A DNA stretch of 57,195 bases from an uncultured bacterium (GTDB taxonomy: Bacteria; Acidobacteriota; Thermoanaerobaculia; Thermoanaerobaculales; Thermoanaerobaculaceae). The notes below the pieces were generated by a model. That model made no database searches, was not told where the DNA came from, and saw nothing but the letters and a program-made list of their open reading frames with translations. The translations under genes were made by a program, and so were the position numbers. This document shows positions 1 through 8,022 of the stretch, piece by piece. Positions within the stretch are counted from its first letter, which is position 1. Each line of letters opens with the position of its first letter. The stretch spans positions 1 through 57,195 of the forward strand of contig CALEVZ010000004.1 of assembly GCA_937924755.1 (NCBI GenBank), written 5' to 3'.

Positions 1-1280
1 AGGGTGACGTCGCCGGAGGTGCCGCCGCCGGCCAGGCCGGTGCCGGCGAAGACGGCGGTGATGTCGCCGCCGCCCCCGCCGGTGGCGGCGATGGTGAGGG
101 TGTTCCCGGAGGGAGTGATGGAGATGTTGCTGCCGGCCGACAGGGTGACGGCGTTGGCCAGGCCGTTGAGGGCCGTGACGGCAGTGCCGGGGGCGAGCTG
201 AGCGGCGCCCACGCTGGCGGGGGCCAGTTTGGCCGCCGTCACCGCGCCGTCTGCCAGCTTGGTGGCTCCCACACTGCCATCGGCCAGCTTGGGGAAGGTC
301 ACGGCGCCGTCCGCCAGCTTGGCGGTGGTCACCCCGGCGTTAGCCACGGCCACAGCGTCGGCGCTCACGGCGATGCCCTCGCCCGCTCCTACCCCCAGGG
401 TCACCTCCCCCTGGCTGCCGCCTCCCATCAGGCCGGCACCGGCGACCACGGCGGTGATGGCACCGCCCCCGTGCTCCGCCAGGAGGCGGTCGGCGAACTG
501 CATTTCGAAGGTCGAGGGGTCGTTGGAGCGGTTGGCGATCCCTGACCCGAAGACAACCACCCGCCCTTGGCCTGAGAGCAGCGTCACCTCCAGCCGCAGG
601 TTGGTGGCGTCCACGGCGGGGAGCAGATCGGTGATGGGGAACTGCCGGGCCTCGAAGGGGCGCATCGGATAGAGCTTGGAGGCCAGGGGCAGGCCGTCGG
701 GGGCACGGGCAATCACCCGCACCTCGGCACTCTCGCCGCTCACCTCCACGAAGCCAAAGTTGTAGCGGTATTCGGAGGTGTCCCGGGGGGTCGTCTGGTG
801 GACGCCCAACAGCTGGGTGGATTCCCCCTCGCGCAGGGCGAAGGAGGCGGGTATGCCGGCGAAAAACTGCCCCACGCTGTCCCCCTCGCCCTGACTTGGA
901 ACCGCGGAATAGACCCGGCCGTTGACCATCACCCGGCTGCTGGAGAGCACCCGGATCGCCCCGAACACCCGCCCAGTGATGCCGAACAAGGTGGCCAGGG
1001 CGTTGGTGTGGCGAACTGTGGCGCCGGGCGGGAGGGTTTCCCGATAGATGAGCGGTGCGAGGTTGGCCTTGTCACGCTCCAGCAGCTGGTATTCCACCGC
1101 GGCGAAAGCCTCCCCCGGGTTGTGTACCCACAGGGTGGTGAACCAGAAGGACGTGCCCACCCCTTGCCCCACCCCCACCGATGGCACCACCACGTCGGTA
1201 CCGGCAAAGGATGCCAGCCCCACCCGGGGTAGCAGAGCCAGCAGAAGATGACAGACGACGACGCGAAGAGTTGAACCCAC
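1..1280 (-). CDS. Secreted repeat protein, C-terminus off the left edge
   Basis: An open minus-strand frame runs from a GTG at 1280 to the window edge (about 426 residues, no stop). A GGGGGAGG Shine-Dalgarno lies just upstream of this GTG. The N-terminus has a signal peptide (hydrophobic core VVVCHLLLALL, then GLASFAG), so the protein should be exported. Residues about 30-270 form a compact domain I do not recognise, probably beta-rich. From about residue 274 there is low-complexity repeat: ITAVVAGAGLMGGG and again ITAVFAGTGLAGGG near the edge, and between them (about 315-352) tandem TAKLADGAVT-type units. Such repeats occur in phage tail-fibre-like and bacterial surface proteins, so a fibrous or surface role is inferred. 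The divergent neighbour is a small membrane protein, with no phage genes nearby. No specific function is proposed. Confidence 0.75.
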   Translation of the reverse strand, partial: MGSTLRVVVCHLLLALLPRVGLASFAGTDVVVPSVGVGQGVGTSFWFTTLWVHNPGEAFAAVEYQLLERDKANLAPLIYRETLPPGATVRHTNALATLFGITGRVFGAIRVLSSSRVMVNGRVYSAVPSQGEGDSVGQFFAGIPASFALREGESTQLLGVHQTTPRDTSEYRYNFGFVEVSGESAEVRVIARAPDGLPLASKLYPMRPFEARQFPITDLLPAVDATNLRLEVTLLSGQGRVVVFGSGIANRSNDPSTFEMQFADRLLAEHGGGAITAVVAGAGLMGGGSQGEVTLGVGAGEGIAVSADAVAVANAGVTTAKLADGAVTFPKLADGSVGATKLADGAVTAAKLAPASVGAAQLAPGTAVTALNGLANAVTLSAGSNISITPSGNTLTIAATGGGGGDITAVFAGTGLAGGGTSGDVT

Positions 1281-1380
1281 GGACCACCTCCCCCGCCCAT
1301 GCGGTGTGTTTAGTCGCCATGATAGCCTCCTCCTCGGCGCTACACTTGCTGGTGCAGCTAGTCTCTGCAGGGAGGTCCTC

Positions 1381-1740
1381 GTGCACTTTGTGGTCCGCTG
1401 GTTCATCGGGGTGCTGGCGCTGGTGGCCGCCGCCTGGGTGGTGCCCGGGATCAGGGTGGAAGGGCAAGCCTGGGTGGCGTACGCCGTCATGGCGGTGGTG
1501 CTGGGGCTGGTCAACACGGTCATCCGGCCGTTGCTCAAGCTCCTCACCTGCCCGCTGATCATCCTCACCCTGGGGTTGTTCGTCCTGGTCATCAACGCCG
1601 TGACGCTTCTGCTGGCCGCCCGCCTGACCCAGGCGCTGGGGGTCCCCTTCCTAGTGGACGGCTTCGGAGCTGCCTTCTGGGGGGCGTTCATCGTCAGTCT
1701 GGTGACCGTCGTGCTGACCGCGGTGGCCAGGGAAGATTAG
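1381..1740 (+). CDS. Phage holin family 4 / DUF360-type small membrane protein
   Basis: A 119-residue, very hydrophobic protein with about four predicted membrane segments. The pattern is of the PF04020 (Phage_holin_4, former DUF360) family: WVVPGIRVEG after the first helix, then LVNTVIRPLLKLLTCP, which is the family hallmark, followed by two further hydrophobic stretches. Chromosomal members of this family are usually not phage holins, and their role is unknown. The GTG at 1381 was chosen because a GGGAGG ribosome site lies about five bases before it and the protein then begins directly with the first helix. An ATG 75 bases upstream would add a poorly hydrophobic tail. It stands alone, divergent from the secreted repeat protein. 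Confidence 0.8.
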   Translation: MHFVVRWFIGVLALVAAAWVVPGIRVEGQAWVAYAVMAVVLGLVNTVIRPLLKLLTCPLIILTLGLFVLVINAVTLLLAARLTQALGVPFLVDGFGAAFWGAFIVSLVTVVLTAVARED

Positions 1741-1816
1741 CGGGCAGCCAGACAATTCTCCGCCGGGAGAACGGCTCATCGGCCGGCCCCTCATCTCCTC
1801 CCCTTGACAACCCTGC

Positions 1817-1822
1817 TAGAGT
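1817..1822 (+). promoter_or_regulatory. topA -10 box, leaderless arrangement
   Basis: TAGAGT is followed by exactly eight bases and then the topA ATG at 1831. No Shine-Dalgarno is present. A TTGACA at 1804-1809 is too close to serve as its -35. The spacing would place the RNA start at or next to the ATG. Confidence 0.55.
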
Positions 1823-1830
1823 GCGGCGCC

Positions 1831-4137
1831 ATGTCGGGAGCGCTGGTCATCGTCGAGTCGCCGGCCAAGGCGCGCACGCTGGGCAAATACCTGGGCAAGG
1901 GGTACAGCGTCGTCGCCTCGGTGGGCCACGTGCGCGACTTGCCCAAGAACGAGCTGGGCATCGACGTGGAGAAAGAGTTTACCCCAGCTTACCAGGTTAT
2001 TCCGGGCAAGCGCAAAATCATCAGCGAGATCCGCGCCGCCGCCCAGCGCGCCGAGCGCATCCTCCTGGCCACCGACCCCGATCGCGAGGGGGAGGCCATT
2101 GGCTGGCACGTGGCGGCCTTGCTGGCCGACCTCGCGGTGCCGGTCGAACGGGTGCTCTTCCACGAAATCACCCGCCGGGCGGTGCAGGAGGCGATAACCC
2201 ACGCTCGCCCCATCGATCAGCGCCTGGTGGATGCCCAGCAAGCGCGGCGGGTGCTGGACCGCCTGGTCGGCTACACCCTGTCGCCCCTGCTGTGGGACAA
2301 GGTCAAACGGGGCCTGTCCGCCGGTCGCGTGCAGTCGGTGGCGCTGAAGATGATCTGCGACCGGGAGGCGGAGATCGCCACCTTCGTGCCCGAGGAGTAC
2401 TGGCACCTGGACGCCCGCCTGGCGGCCGACGAACCGCCAACCTTTGCCGCTCGCCTGGCCCTGCGGGACGGCAAGAAGTTCTCTGTCCACGACGGCGACA
2501 CCGCCGCCGCGGTGAAGGCCGAGCTCGAGACGGCCAGTTTCGTGGTGGCGGCGGTGAAAAAACGGCGGCGCGCCCAGCGCCCGGGCCCCCCCTTCGTCAC
2601 CGCCAAGCTGCAGCAGGCGGCCTATCAGCGCTTCCGTTTGCCGGTGCGCAGGACCATGCAGCTGGCCCAGCGCCTGTACGAGGGAGTGGATCTGGGGGGG
2701 GAAGAGCGGGTGGGGTTGATCACTTATATGCGCACCGACTCGGTGCGCGTCTCCCAAGACGCTATCGCCGCCGCCCGGGAGGTGATTGCCGCCCAGTTTG
2801 GCGCCTCCTTCCTGCCCCCCACCCCCAACCTGTTCAAGAACCGCTCCCAGGCCCAGGACGCCCACGAGGCCATCCGCCCCACCGATCCCGCCCGCACCCC
2901 CGAGGAGCTGGCCCGTTTCCTGGCGCCCGACGAACTCAAGCTATACACCCTCATCTGGCAGCGCTTCATCGCCTCCCAGATGGTGCCCGCCCAGTTCGAC
3001 GTCACCGACGTGGTGGTGCAGGCCGGGCGCTACGGCCTGAAGACCCGCGGCGAAGTGGAGGTGGCGGCCGGTTTCCTGCGCGTCTACCGGGAGGAGGAGA
3101 CCGACGCGGCGGTCCCCCAAACGGGTGCCCAGCAGGAGGAGGAAGAACTCACCTCCAGGCGCCTGCCGCCCTTGGTGGAGGGGCAGGTTCTCCGCCTGCA
3201 GGAGATCGATGCCCAGCAGAAGTTCACCCAGCCACCTCCGCGCTTTACCGAGTCGACGCTGGTGAAGGCTCTGGAAGACAACGGCATTGGCCGTCCCTCC
3301 ACCTACGCCCAGATCCTCGCCACCATCGCCGACCGCAACTACGTGGTGCGGGAGAAAGGAACCTTCTACCCCACCGAGCTGGGTCAGCTGGTCAATCAGT
3401 TGTTGGTGGGGTCCTTTGGCGAGTTCATCAACGAGCGCTACACCGCCCGCATGGAGGAGCAGCTGGACGCGGTGGCGGAGGGCAAGCTCACGCTGCAGAA
3501 GGCGGTGGGGACGTTCTGGAAACAGTTCAGCGGTGAGCTGGAGCGCGCTAAGAGCGAGATGAAGTCGGTCAAGCGGGCGGGGGTGGCCACCAAGGAAAGC
3601 TGCCCCAGCTGCGGCAAGCCCATGCTCCTGCGTTTCGGGCGCTTCGGGGAGTTCCTCGCCTGCTCCGACTACCCCCGCTGCACCACCACGCGAGAACCCG
3701 GGGCACCGGCGGCGGCGGCCGAGGAAGCGCCAGCCTGTCCCGACTGCGGCGCCCCCATGCTGCTCAAGCGCTCGCGCTTCGGTCCCTTCTGGGCGTGCTC
3801 GCGCTACCCGCAGTGCAAGGGGAGGCGGCGCGTCGCGCGGGGGAAAGCCAGCCCCAACACCCCCACCGGAGTGCGCTGCCCCGCCTGTGGTGAAGGGGAA
3901 CTGGTGGAGAAGCGCGCGCGCCAGGGCCGCCGCTTTTGGGGGTGTAACCGCTACCCCAAGTGTGACTTCACGGTGCCCACCAAGCCCCTGCCCATTCCGT
4001 GCCCAGCCTGTGGGGCTCCTTTCGTGGTGGAAAAGAAGAGCGCCCGGCGAGGGCTAGAGCACGTCTGCATCGCCGAGGGATGCGAGTGGCGTGGGCCAGC
4101 GGAGGCTGCCGGGGGCAACGCCGACCCCGCTGGCTGA
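1831..4137 (+). CDS. topA: DNA topoisomerase I (type IA)
   Basis: A 768-residue type IA topoisomerase that relaxes negative supercoils through a 5'-phosphotyrosine intermediate. The N-terminal Toprim domain starts ALVIVESPAKA and contains the acidic DPDREGEAI motif. The catalytic Tyr is about residue 299 in GLITYMRTDS. The C-terminus carries four zinc-ribbon repeats of CxxC...C...C form: CPSCGKPM, CPDCGAPM, CPACGEGE, CPACGAPF. The third and fourth are somewhat diverged. The ATG at 1831 gives the standard MSGALVIVESPAKA start; a TTG at 1804 would add nine unconserved residues. It is followed 27 bases later by trmFO, and the topA-trmFO-xerC-hslVU order is seen in other phyla such as Firmicutes. 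It appears to be expressed from a leaderless promoter. Confidence 0.97.
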   Translation: MSGALVIVESPAKARTLGKYLGKGYSVVASVGHVRDLPKNELGIDVEKEFTPAYQVIPGKRKIISEIRAAAQRAERILLATDPDREGEAIGWHVAALLADLAVPVERVLFHEITRRAVQEAITHARPIDQRLVDAQQARRVLDRLVGYTLSPLLWDKVKRGLSAGRVQSVALKMICDREAEIATFVPEEYWHLDARLAADEPPTFAARLALRDGKKFSVHDGDTAAAVKAELETASFVVAAVKKRRRAQRPGPPFVTAKLQQAAYQRFRLPVRRTMQLAQRLYEGVDLGGEERVGLITYMRTDSVRVSQDAIAAAREVIAAQFGASFLPPTPNLFKNRSQAQDAHEAIRPTDPARTPEELARFLAPDELKLYTLIWQRFIASQMVPAQFDVTDVVVQAGRYGLKTRGEVEVAAGFLRVYREEETDAAVPQTGAQQEEEELTSRRLPPLVEGQVLRLQEIDAQQKFTQPPPRFTESTLVKALEDNGIGRPSTYAQILATIADRNYVVREKGTFYPTELGQLVNQLLVGSFGEFINERYTARMEEQLDAVAEGKLTLQKAVGTFWKQFSGELERAKSEMKSVKRAGVATKESCPSCGKPMLLRFGRFGEFLACSDYPRCTTTREPGAPAAAAEEAPACPDCGAPMLLKRSRFGPFWACSRYPQCKGRRRVARGKASPNTPTGVRCPACGEGELVEKRARQGRRFWGCNRYPKCDFTVPTKPLPIPCPACGAPFVVEKKSARRGLEHVCIAEGCEWRGPAEAAGGNADPAG

Positions 4138-4164
4138 GTTCGCGGGGCCAAACGTGGGTAGCTG

Positions 4165-5499
4165 GTGAAGTCGAAAGTGGTCACGGTGGTGGGGGGAGGG
4201 TTGGCCGGCTGCGAGGCCGCCTGGCAGCTGGCCGCCGCCGGTGTCGAGGTGGTGCTGGTGGAAATGCGCCCCCAGGTGACCACACCGGCCCATCGCAGCG
4301 CCAATCTGGCCGAGCTGGTGTGCTCCAACTCCCTGCGCTCCGACAACCCCAGCAACGCCGTGGGTCTGCTCAAGCGGGAGATGGAGCTGCTGGGCTCGCT
4401 GGTCATGGCCGCCGCCCGCCGCACCGCCCTGCCAGCGGGGGACGCCTTGGCGGTGGATCGGGCGCTGTTTTCGGCCCACATTAGCAACGCGATCGAGAGC
4501 CATCCCCGCATCACCGTGGAGCGCCGCGAAGTCCGGGAGCTGCCCGCCGGAGAGGTGATTCTCGCCACCGGCCCGCTCACCTCGCCGTCTTTGGTGGCCC
4601 AACTGGAAGGGCTGCTGGGGGAAGGTTCGCTGTCGTTTTTCGATGCCATTGCGCCGGTGGTGGCCGCCGAGTCCCTGCGCATGGAGGCGCTATTCTGGGG
4701 CTCGCGCTACGGCAAAGGGGGCGCCGATGACTACCTCAATGCCCCCTTCTCGCGCGCCGAATACGAACGATTCATCGATGCTTTGCTGGCCGCACCGCGG
4801 GTGGCGGTGAAGGAGGCCGACCGCGAGGTGCCGTTTTTTGAGGGTTGTCTGCCCATTGAGGTGATGGCCGAGCGCGGCCGGGAGACCCTGCGCTGGGGGC
4901 CGATGAAGCCGGTGGGGCTGCCCGATCCCCGCACCGGTCGGACTGCCCACGCGGTGGTGCAACTGCGGCGCGATGATCTGGCCGCGCAGCACTTCAACCT
5001 GGTGGGTTTCCAGACCCGCATGACGCACGCCGCTCAGCAGGACGTCTTGCGTCTGATTCCCGGCCTGGAGGCGGCTCGCTTTGTGCGCCTGGGTGCGGTG
5101 CACCGCAATACTTTCCTGTGCGCCCCCCGCCACCTGGACGGCGAGCTTCGCCTGCGCGCCCGGCCGCAGGTGCGGGTGGCGGGCCAGCTCACCGGGGTGG
5201 AGGGGTACGTGGAGTCGGCGGCCACCGGGCTTTTGGCAGGGGTCTTCACCGCCGCCGAACTGCTGGGCGTGTCGCTGCCGGTGCTGCCCCGCTGGACGGC
5301 GCACGGGGGGCTGCTGCGCCACCTCACCGAGCGCTCCCCGGAGAACTTCCAGCCGGCCAACGCCGCCTGGGGGTTGATGCTCGATCCGCCGTTCGAGCTG
5401 CCCCGGGACAAGGCCCGGCGCCGTCTCCTGGCCGCCCAGGCAGCTCTGGAGGCGGTGACGACGTGGCGATCGGCGCTGCCGTGGCCTGCTCCGGCGTAG
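4165..5499 (+). CDS. trmFO: Folate-dependent tRNA (uracil-54-C5-)-methyltransferase TrmFO
   Basis: A 444-residue flavoprotein that makes ribothymidine at position 54 in the T-loop of tRNA, using methylene-tetrahydrofolate and FADH2. The N-terminal dinucleotide-binding motif is VVGGGLAGCEAAWQLA. It is followed by family signatures VEMRPQ, AELVCSNSLRSD and RWGPMKPVGL, with VGFQTRMTHAAQQ further on. Length fits the family (about 435-450). The start is the GTG at 4165, which puts the Rossmann motif at the very N-terminus; the ribosome site is weak, so translation may depend on topA just upstream. Placement after topA and before xerC is a common gene order. Confidence 0.96.
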   Translation: MKSKVVTVVGGGLAGCEAAWQLAAAGVEVVLVEMRPQVTTPAHRSANLAELVCSNSLRSDNPSNAVGLLKREMELLGSLVMAAARRTALPAGDALAVDRALFSAHISNAIESHPRITVERREVRELPAGEVILATGPLTSPSLVAQLEGLLGEGSLSFFDAIAPVVAAESLRMEALFWGSRYGKGGADDYLNAPFSRAEYERFIDALLAAPRVAVKEADREVPFFEGCLPIEVMAERGRETLRWGPMKPVGLPDPRTGRTAHAVVQLRRDDLAAQHFNLVGFQTRMTHAAQQDVLRLIPGLEAARFVRLGAVHRNTFLCAPRHLDGELRLRARPQVRVAGQLTGVEGYVESAATGLLAGVFTAAELLGVSLPVLPRWTAHGGLLRHLTERSPENFQPANAAWGLMLDPPFELPRDKARRRLLAAQAALEAVTTWRSALPWPAPA

Positions 5500-5552
5500 G
5501 GTGATGCCATTCAGCCCGGCCGGGAAGGGATGGTGCAGACTGCGGTTGAGCG

Positions 5553-5580
5553 TTGCCTGTCCGGTCGAGGGCGTTACACT
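5553..5580 (+). promoter_or_regulatory. xerC promoter, leaderless arrangement
   Basis: TTGCCT (5553-5558), a 16-base spacer and TACACT (5575-5580), followed by eight bases and the xerC ATG at 5589. Transcription should begin at the A of the start codon. No Shine-Dalgarno lies in the eight-base gap. Confidence 0.6.
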
Positions 5581-5588
5581 GATGGTCG

Positions 5589-6485
5589 ATGTCCTGGAAC
5601 CTGGAAGATTTCAGCGCCTACCTGCGGGACGAGCGGCGGGTCTCCCCCCACACCCTGCGCGCCTACGAGCGGGAGGTGGCGGCCTTCGTGGAGTTCTGTC
5701 AACGGGAACTGACGGTGGGGCGGCCTGGCGACGTCACCCGGGCTGCCCTGCGCGCCTTTCTCGCTCACCTTCACCTCCGGCGCCTGGGGCGCGCATCCGT
5801 TCAACGCGCCCTCGCCGCGGTACGAACCTACTTTCGCTTTCTGCTGCGGGAAAACCTGGTGAGCTCGAACCCCGCCCGCTCTCTCACCGGGCCCCGGGCC
5901 GCCCGCACCCTGCCCGACGTCCCTACCGCTTCCGAGGTGGCCAGCCTGGTGGAGGCCCTGCCCGATAACCCCGTCGGACGCCGGGACCGAGCCGTTCTGG
6001 AGTTGCTTTACGGCGCCGGGCTGCGCGCTGCCGAGCTGGTGGGGCTGGAGCTGGACGACGTGGATCAGCAGCACCGGCTGGTGCGGGTGCGTGGCAAGGG
6101 CGGTAAGGAGCGAATGGTGCCCTTCGGCCGGGCGGCGGCGGCGGCGCTGACCGCGTACTTGCCAGAGCGGGCGCGATGGCGGCAGATGGCGCCCCGATTG
6201 GGAGGCGGAGAGCCCTTGTTTGTCAATCAGCGGGGGGGACGTCTGTCCGACCGCTCCCTGCGCCGCCTGGTGGAGCAGGCGGTGCACCGCGCCGCGACGT
6301 TGCGCCGGCTTCACCCCCACACCCTGCGCCATGCCTTCGCCACTCACCTTTTGGAGGCGGGGATGGATCTGCGCGCCATCCAGGAGCTGCTGGGTCACAG
6401 CTCGCTGGCCACCACCCAGAAGTACACCCACCTGGATCTGGCTCACCTCATGGAGACCTACCGCAAAGCCCACCCCAAGGCGTGA
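5589..6485 (+). CDS. xerC: Tyrosine recombinase XerC/XerD
   Basis: A 298-residue site-specific tyrosine recombinase that resolves chromosome dimers. The N-terminal SAM-like core-binding domain covers about 1-90 (FSAYLRDERRVSPHTLRAYE) and the catalytic domain about 110-298. The full active-site set is visible: Arg146 in GAGLRAAEL, Lys170 in RGKGGKER, His244 and Arg247 in HPHTLRHAFATHLLE, His270 in LLGHSSLATT, and the nucleophile Tyr279 in TQKYTHLDL. Placement after topA and trmFO points to the chromosomal Xer protein rather than a mobile-element integrase, and no att-like or phage genes are adjacent. It cannot be told from XerD by eye, so the symbol follows gene order. Confidence 0.93.
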   Translation: MSWNLEDFSAYLRDERRVSPHTLRAYEREVAAFVEFCQRELTVGRPGDVTRAALRAFLAHLHLRRLGRASVQRALAAVRTYFRFLLRENLVSSNPARSLTGPRAARTLPDVPTASEVASLVEALPDNPVGRRDRAVLELLYGAGLRAAELVGLELDDVDQQHRLVRVRGKGGKERMVPFGRAAAAALTAYLPERARWRQMAPRLGGGEPLFVNQRGGRLSDRSLRRLVEQAVHRAATLRRLHPHTLRHAFATHLLEAGMDLRAIQELLGHSSLATTQKYTHLDLAHLMETYRKAHPKA

Positions 6486-6513
6486 TCACCGTGAGAAGAG
6501 CCACGCCCGCTGC

Positions 6514-7395
6514 TCACCCGCGGGTGAACAGCAGACCCACGCCGATGACCGCCAACACCGTCCCGGCAACCGCCCGCCAGCTGGGCCGGTACCCCTCCAG
6601 CGCCATGACCAGGGGAATGACGAGCACCGGGGTGGTGGCCATAAGGGTGGCCGCCACGCCCACATCGGTGATGGACGCCGCGATGAGGGACAGCCAAACT
6701 CCCAGGAAGGGACCGAAGAAGGCGCCACTCACCACCTGTCGCCAGGCGCGACGGGCGGCCAGGAAGACCTCCTTCCGGCGCAGGCGCCCGCTGGCGGCGG
6801 TGAGCAGCCAGAGCAGGGCGGTGGCCACGCCGATGCGCACCCAGGTGGCAGCGAGGGGAGCCACCTCTCCCGCCATCCCCAGCTTGGCCAGGACCAGTCC
6901 GACCCCCTGGCAGGCCGCCCCTGCGGTTCCCAGTGCGACGCCGCGGAGGCGGCGGGACGACTGGCCGGCAGCGCCGCGCTCGGCGGCCACCCAGGTCACC
7001 CCGGCCAGGGTCACGGCGATCCCCGAAAGCGCCCGCCACCCCAGCAGCTCGCCCAGCAGGAGTCGACCGGCGAAGGCGGCAAACACCGGAGCCAGCGCCA
7101 TGAGGAGGGAAGCCAGGCGGGCCCCCAGGTGGCGGAGGGCGGCGAAGAAAGCCAGGTCGCCGGCCAGCAAGCCCAGCGCCGCCGAGGCAGTCAGGTAGGC
7201 CCAGCGCGGCGGCGTCAGGGACGCCAACGGGCGGTCGACGGTGAGCAGGGCCAGCGACAGGAGCAGGAGGGCTACCGGCAAACGCAGCAGGTTGACGCGC
7301 AGGGCGCCGATGCGCCGGGCGGCCTCGGCGAACACGATGCTCGTGACCGCCCAGCAGGTGGCGGTGGCCAGGGCGGCGAGCTCCCCTGTCGGCAT
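6514..7395 (-). CDS. EamA/DMT-family transporter
   Basis: A 293-residue inner-membrane protein with ten hydrophobic segments in two EamA repeats (drug/metabolite transporter superfamily). Typical DMT wording is seen: ATCWAVTSIVFAEAARRIG at the N-terminus, LGWRALSGIAVTLAGV closing repeat one, and PSWRAVAGTVLAVIGVGLLF closing repeat two. The substrate is unknown; relatives export amino acids or other metabolites. It converges on xerC and diverges from hslV. The ATG at 7395 is preceded by TATCCT with an eight-base gap and no Shine-Dalgarno, so it is probably leaderless. Confidence 0.88.
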   Translation of the reverse strand: MPTGELAALATATCWAVTSIVFAEAARRIGALRVNLLRLPVALLLLSLALLTVDRPLASLTPPRWAYLTASAALGLLAGDLAFFAALRHLGARLASLLMALAPVFAAFAGRLLLGELLGWRALSGIAVTLAGVTWVAAERGAAGQSSRRLRGVALGTAGAACQGVGLVLAKLGMAGEVAPLAATWVRIGVATALLWLLTAASGRLRRKEVFLAARRAWRQVVSGAFFGPFLGVWLSLIAASITDVGVAATLMATTPVLVIPLVMALEGYRPSWRAVAGTVLAVIGVGLLFTRG

Positions 7396-7403
7396 GGCAA
7401 GCT

Positions 7404-7421
7404 AGGATACGCCCGTATCCT
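7404..7421. promoter_or_regulatory. Palindrome carrying two outward-facing -10 boxes
   Basis: AGGATAC-GCCC-GTATCCT is a perfect 7-bp inverted repeat. The minus-strand TATCCT (7409-7404) lies eight bases from the EamA start. The plus-strand TATCCT (7416-7421) points toward hslV. It could be a pair of back-to-back promoters, an operator, or both. Confidence 0.45.
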
Positions 7422-7465
7422 GGCGGCGGCGGGGCGCTCCCGGTGAGCCCTGCGGCGTTGTGCGG

Positions 7466-7471
7466 GATACT
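7466..7471 (+). promoter_or_regulatory. Possible hslV -10 box
   Basis: GATACT sits 11 bases before the hslV ATG at 7483, with GGGAGG between them. Transcript start would be only a few bases upstream of the start codon. No clear -35 is seen. Confidence 0.35.
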
Positions 7472-7482
7472 CGGGAGGGCTC

Positions 7483-8022
7483 ATGCAGCGGCAGTGGTAC
7501 CACACCACGATCTGCGCGGTCCGCCGCGACGGCGTCACGGCGATGGCCTGCGATGGGCAGGTGACCTTGGGCACCTCGGTGCTTAAGCAGCGCGCCAGCA
7601 AGCTGCGGCGACTGGGCGGCGGCGCTGTGCTCGTCGGCTTCGCCGGCTCGGTGGCCGACGCCCTGGCGCTGTTCACTCGTTTCGAGGCGCGCATCGAGGA
7701 GTGGCCGGGCAACCTGGAGCGGGCCGCCGTGGAACTGGCCAAAGAGTGGCGCACCGACCGCGCCCTGCGCCACCTGGAGGCGATGATGCTGGCCGCCGAC
7801 CGGGAGAAACTGTTGCTGCTGTCTGGCTCGGGGGAGGTGCTGGCCCCCGACGACGGCGTGCTGGCCATCGGCTCCGGCGGACCCGTGGCGCTGGCAGCGG
7901 CGCGGGCGCTGCTCGCCCACACCACCCTTCCCGCTCCCGAGGTGGCCCGCGAGGCACTCCGCATCGCCGCCGACATTGACCTTTACACTAACCAGCAGAT
8001 CACCCTGGAGGCCCTCCCGTGA
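7483..8022 (+). CDS. hslV: ATP-dependent protease peptidase subunit HslV (ClpQ)
   Basis: A 179-residue proteasome-beta-like peptidase that forms the HslUV protease with the next gene. The conserved HTTICAVRRDG indicates that a seven-residue propeptide (MQRQWYH) is removed to expose the catalytic N-terminal Thr8. Other family signatures are DGQVTLG, VLVGFAGSVADALALF, ELAKEWRTDRALRHLEA, AIGSGGP and DIDLYTNQQ. The ATG at 7483 has GGGAGG six bases before it. The stop overlaps the hslU start (GTGA), so the two subunits are translationally coupled, which fits their stoichiometric complex. Confidence 0.96.
   Translation: MQRQWYHTTICAVRRDGVTAMACDGQVTLGTSVLKQRASKLRRLGGGAVLVGFAGSVADALALFTRFEARIEEWPGNLERAAVELAKEWRTDRALRHLEAMMLAADREKLLLLSGSGEVLAPDDGVLAIGSGGPVALAAARALLAHTTLPAPEVAREALRIAADIDLYTNQQITLEALP

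Noticed and set aside
1306-1380. Upstream ATG start for the holin-like gene
   Set aside because: The GTG at 1381 has a good ribosome site and gives the family-typical start.
1381-1740. Prophage remnant (holin-like gene next to tail-fibre-like repeats)
   Set aside because: No other phage gene is present, and this holin family is common on chromosomes.
1756-1771. TTCTCC-GCCG-GGAGAA hairpin after the holin-like gene as a terminator
   Set aside because: Short stem without a following T-run.
1804-1809. TTGACA upstream of topA as a -35 box
   Set aside because: Only seven bases before the -10 box; spacing is not usable for a sigma-70-type promoter.
1816-2865. Long minus-strand frame opposite topA
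   Set aside because: Antisense shadow caused by high GC; the topA frame has strong motifs throughout.
5589-6485. Mobile-element integrase
   Set aside because: Gene order after topA and trmFO, and the lack of att-like repeats, fit the chromosomal Xer protein.
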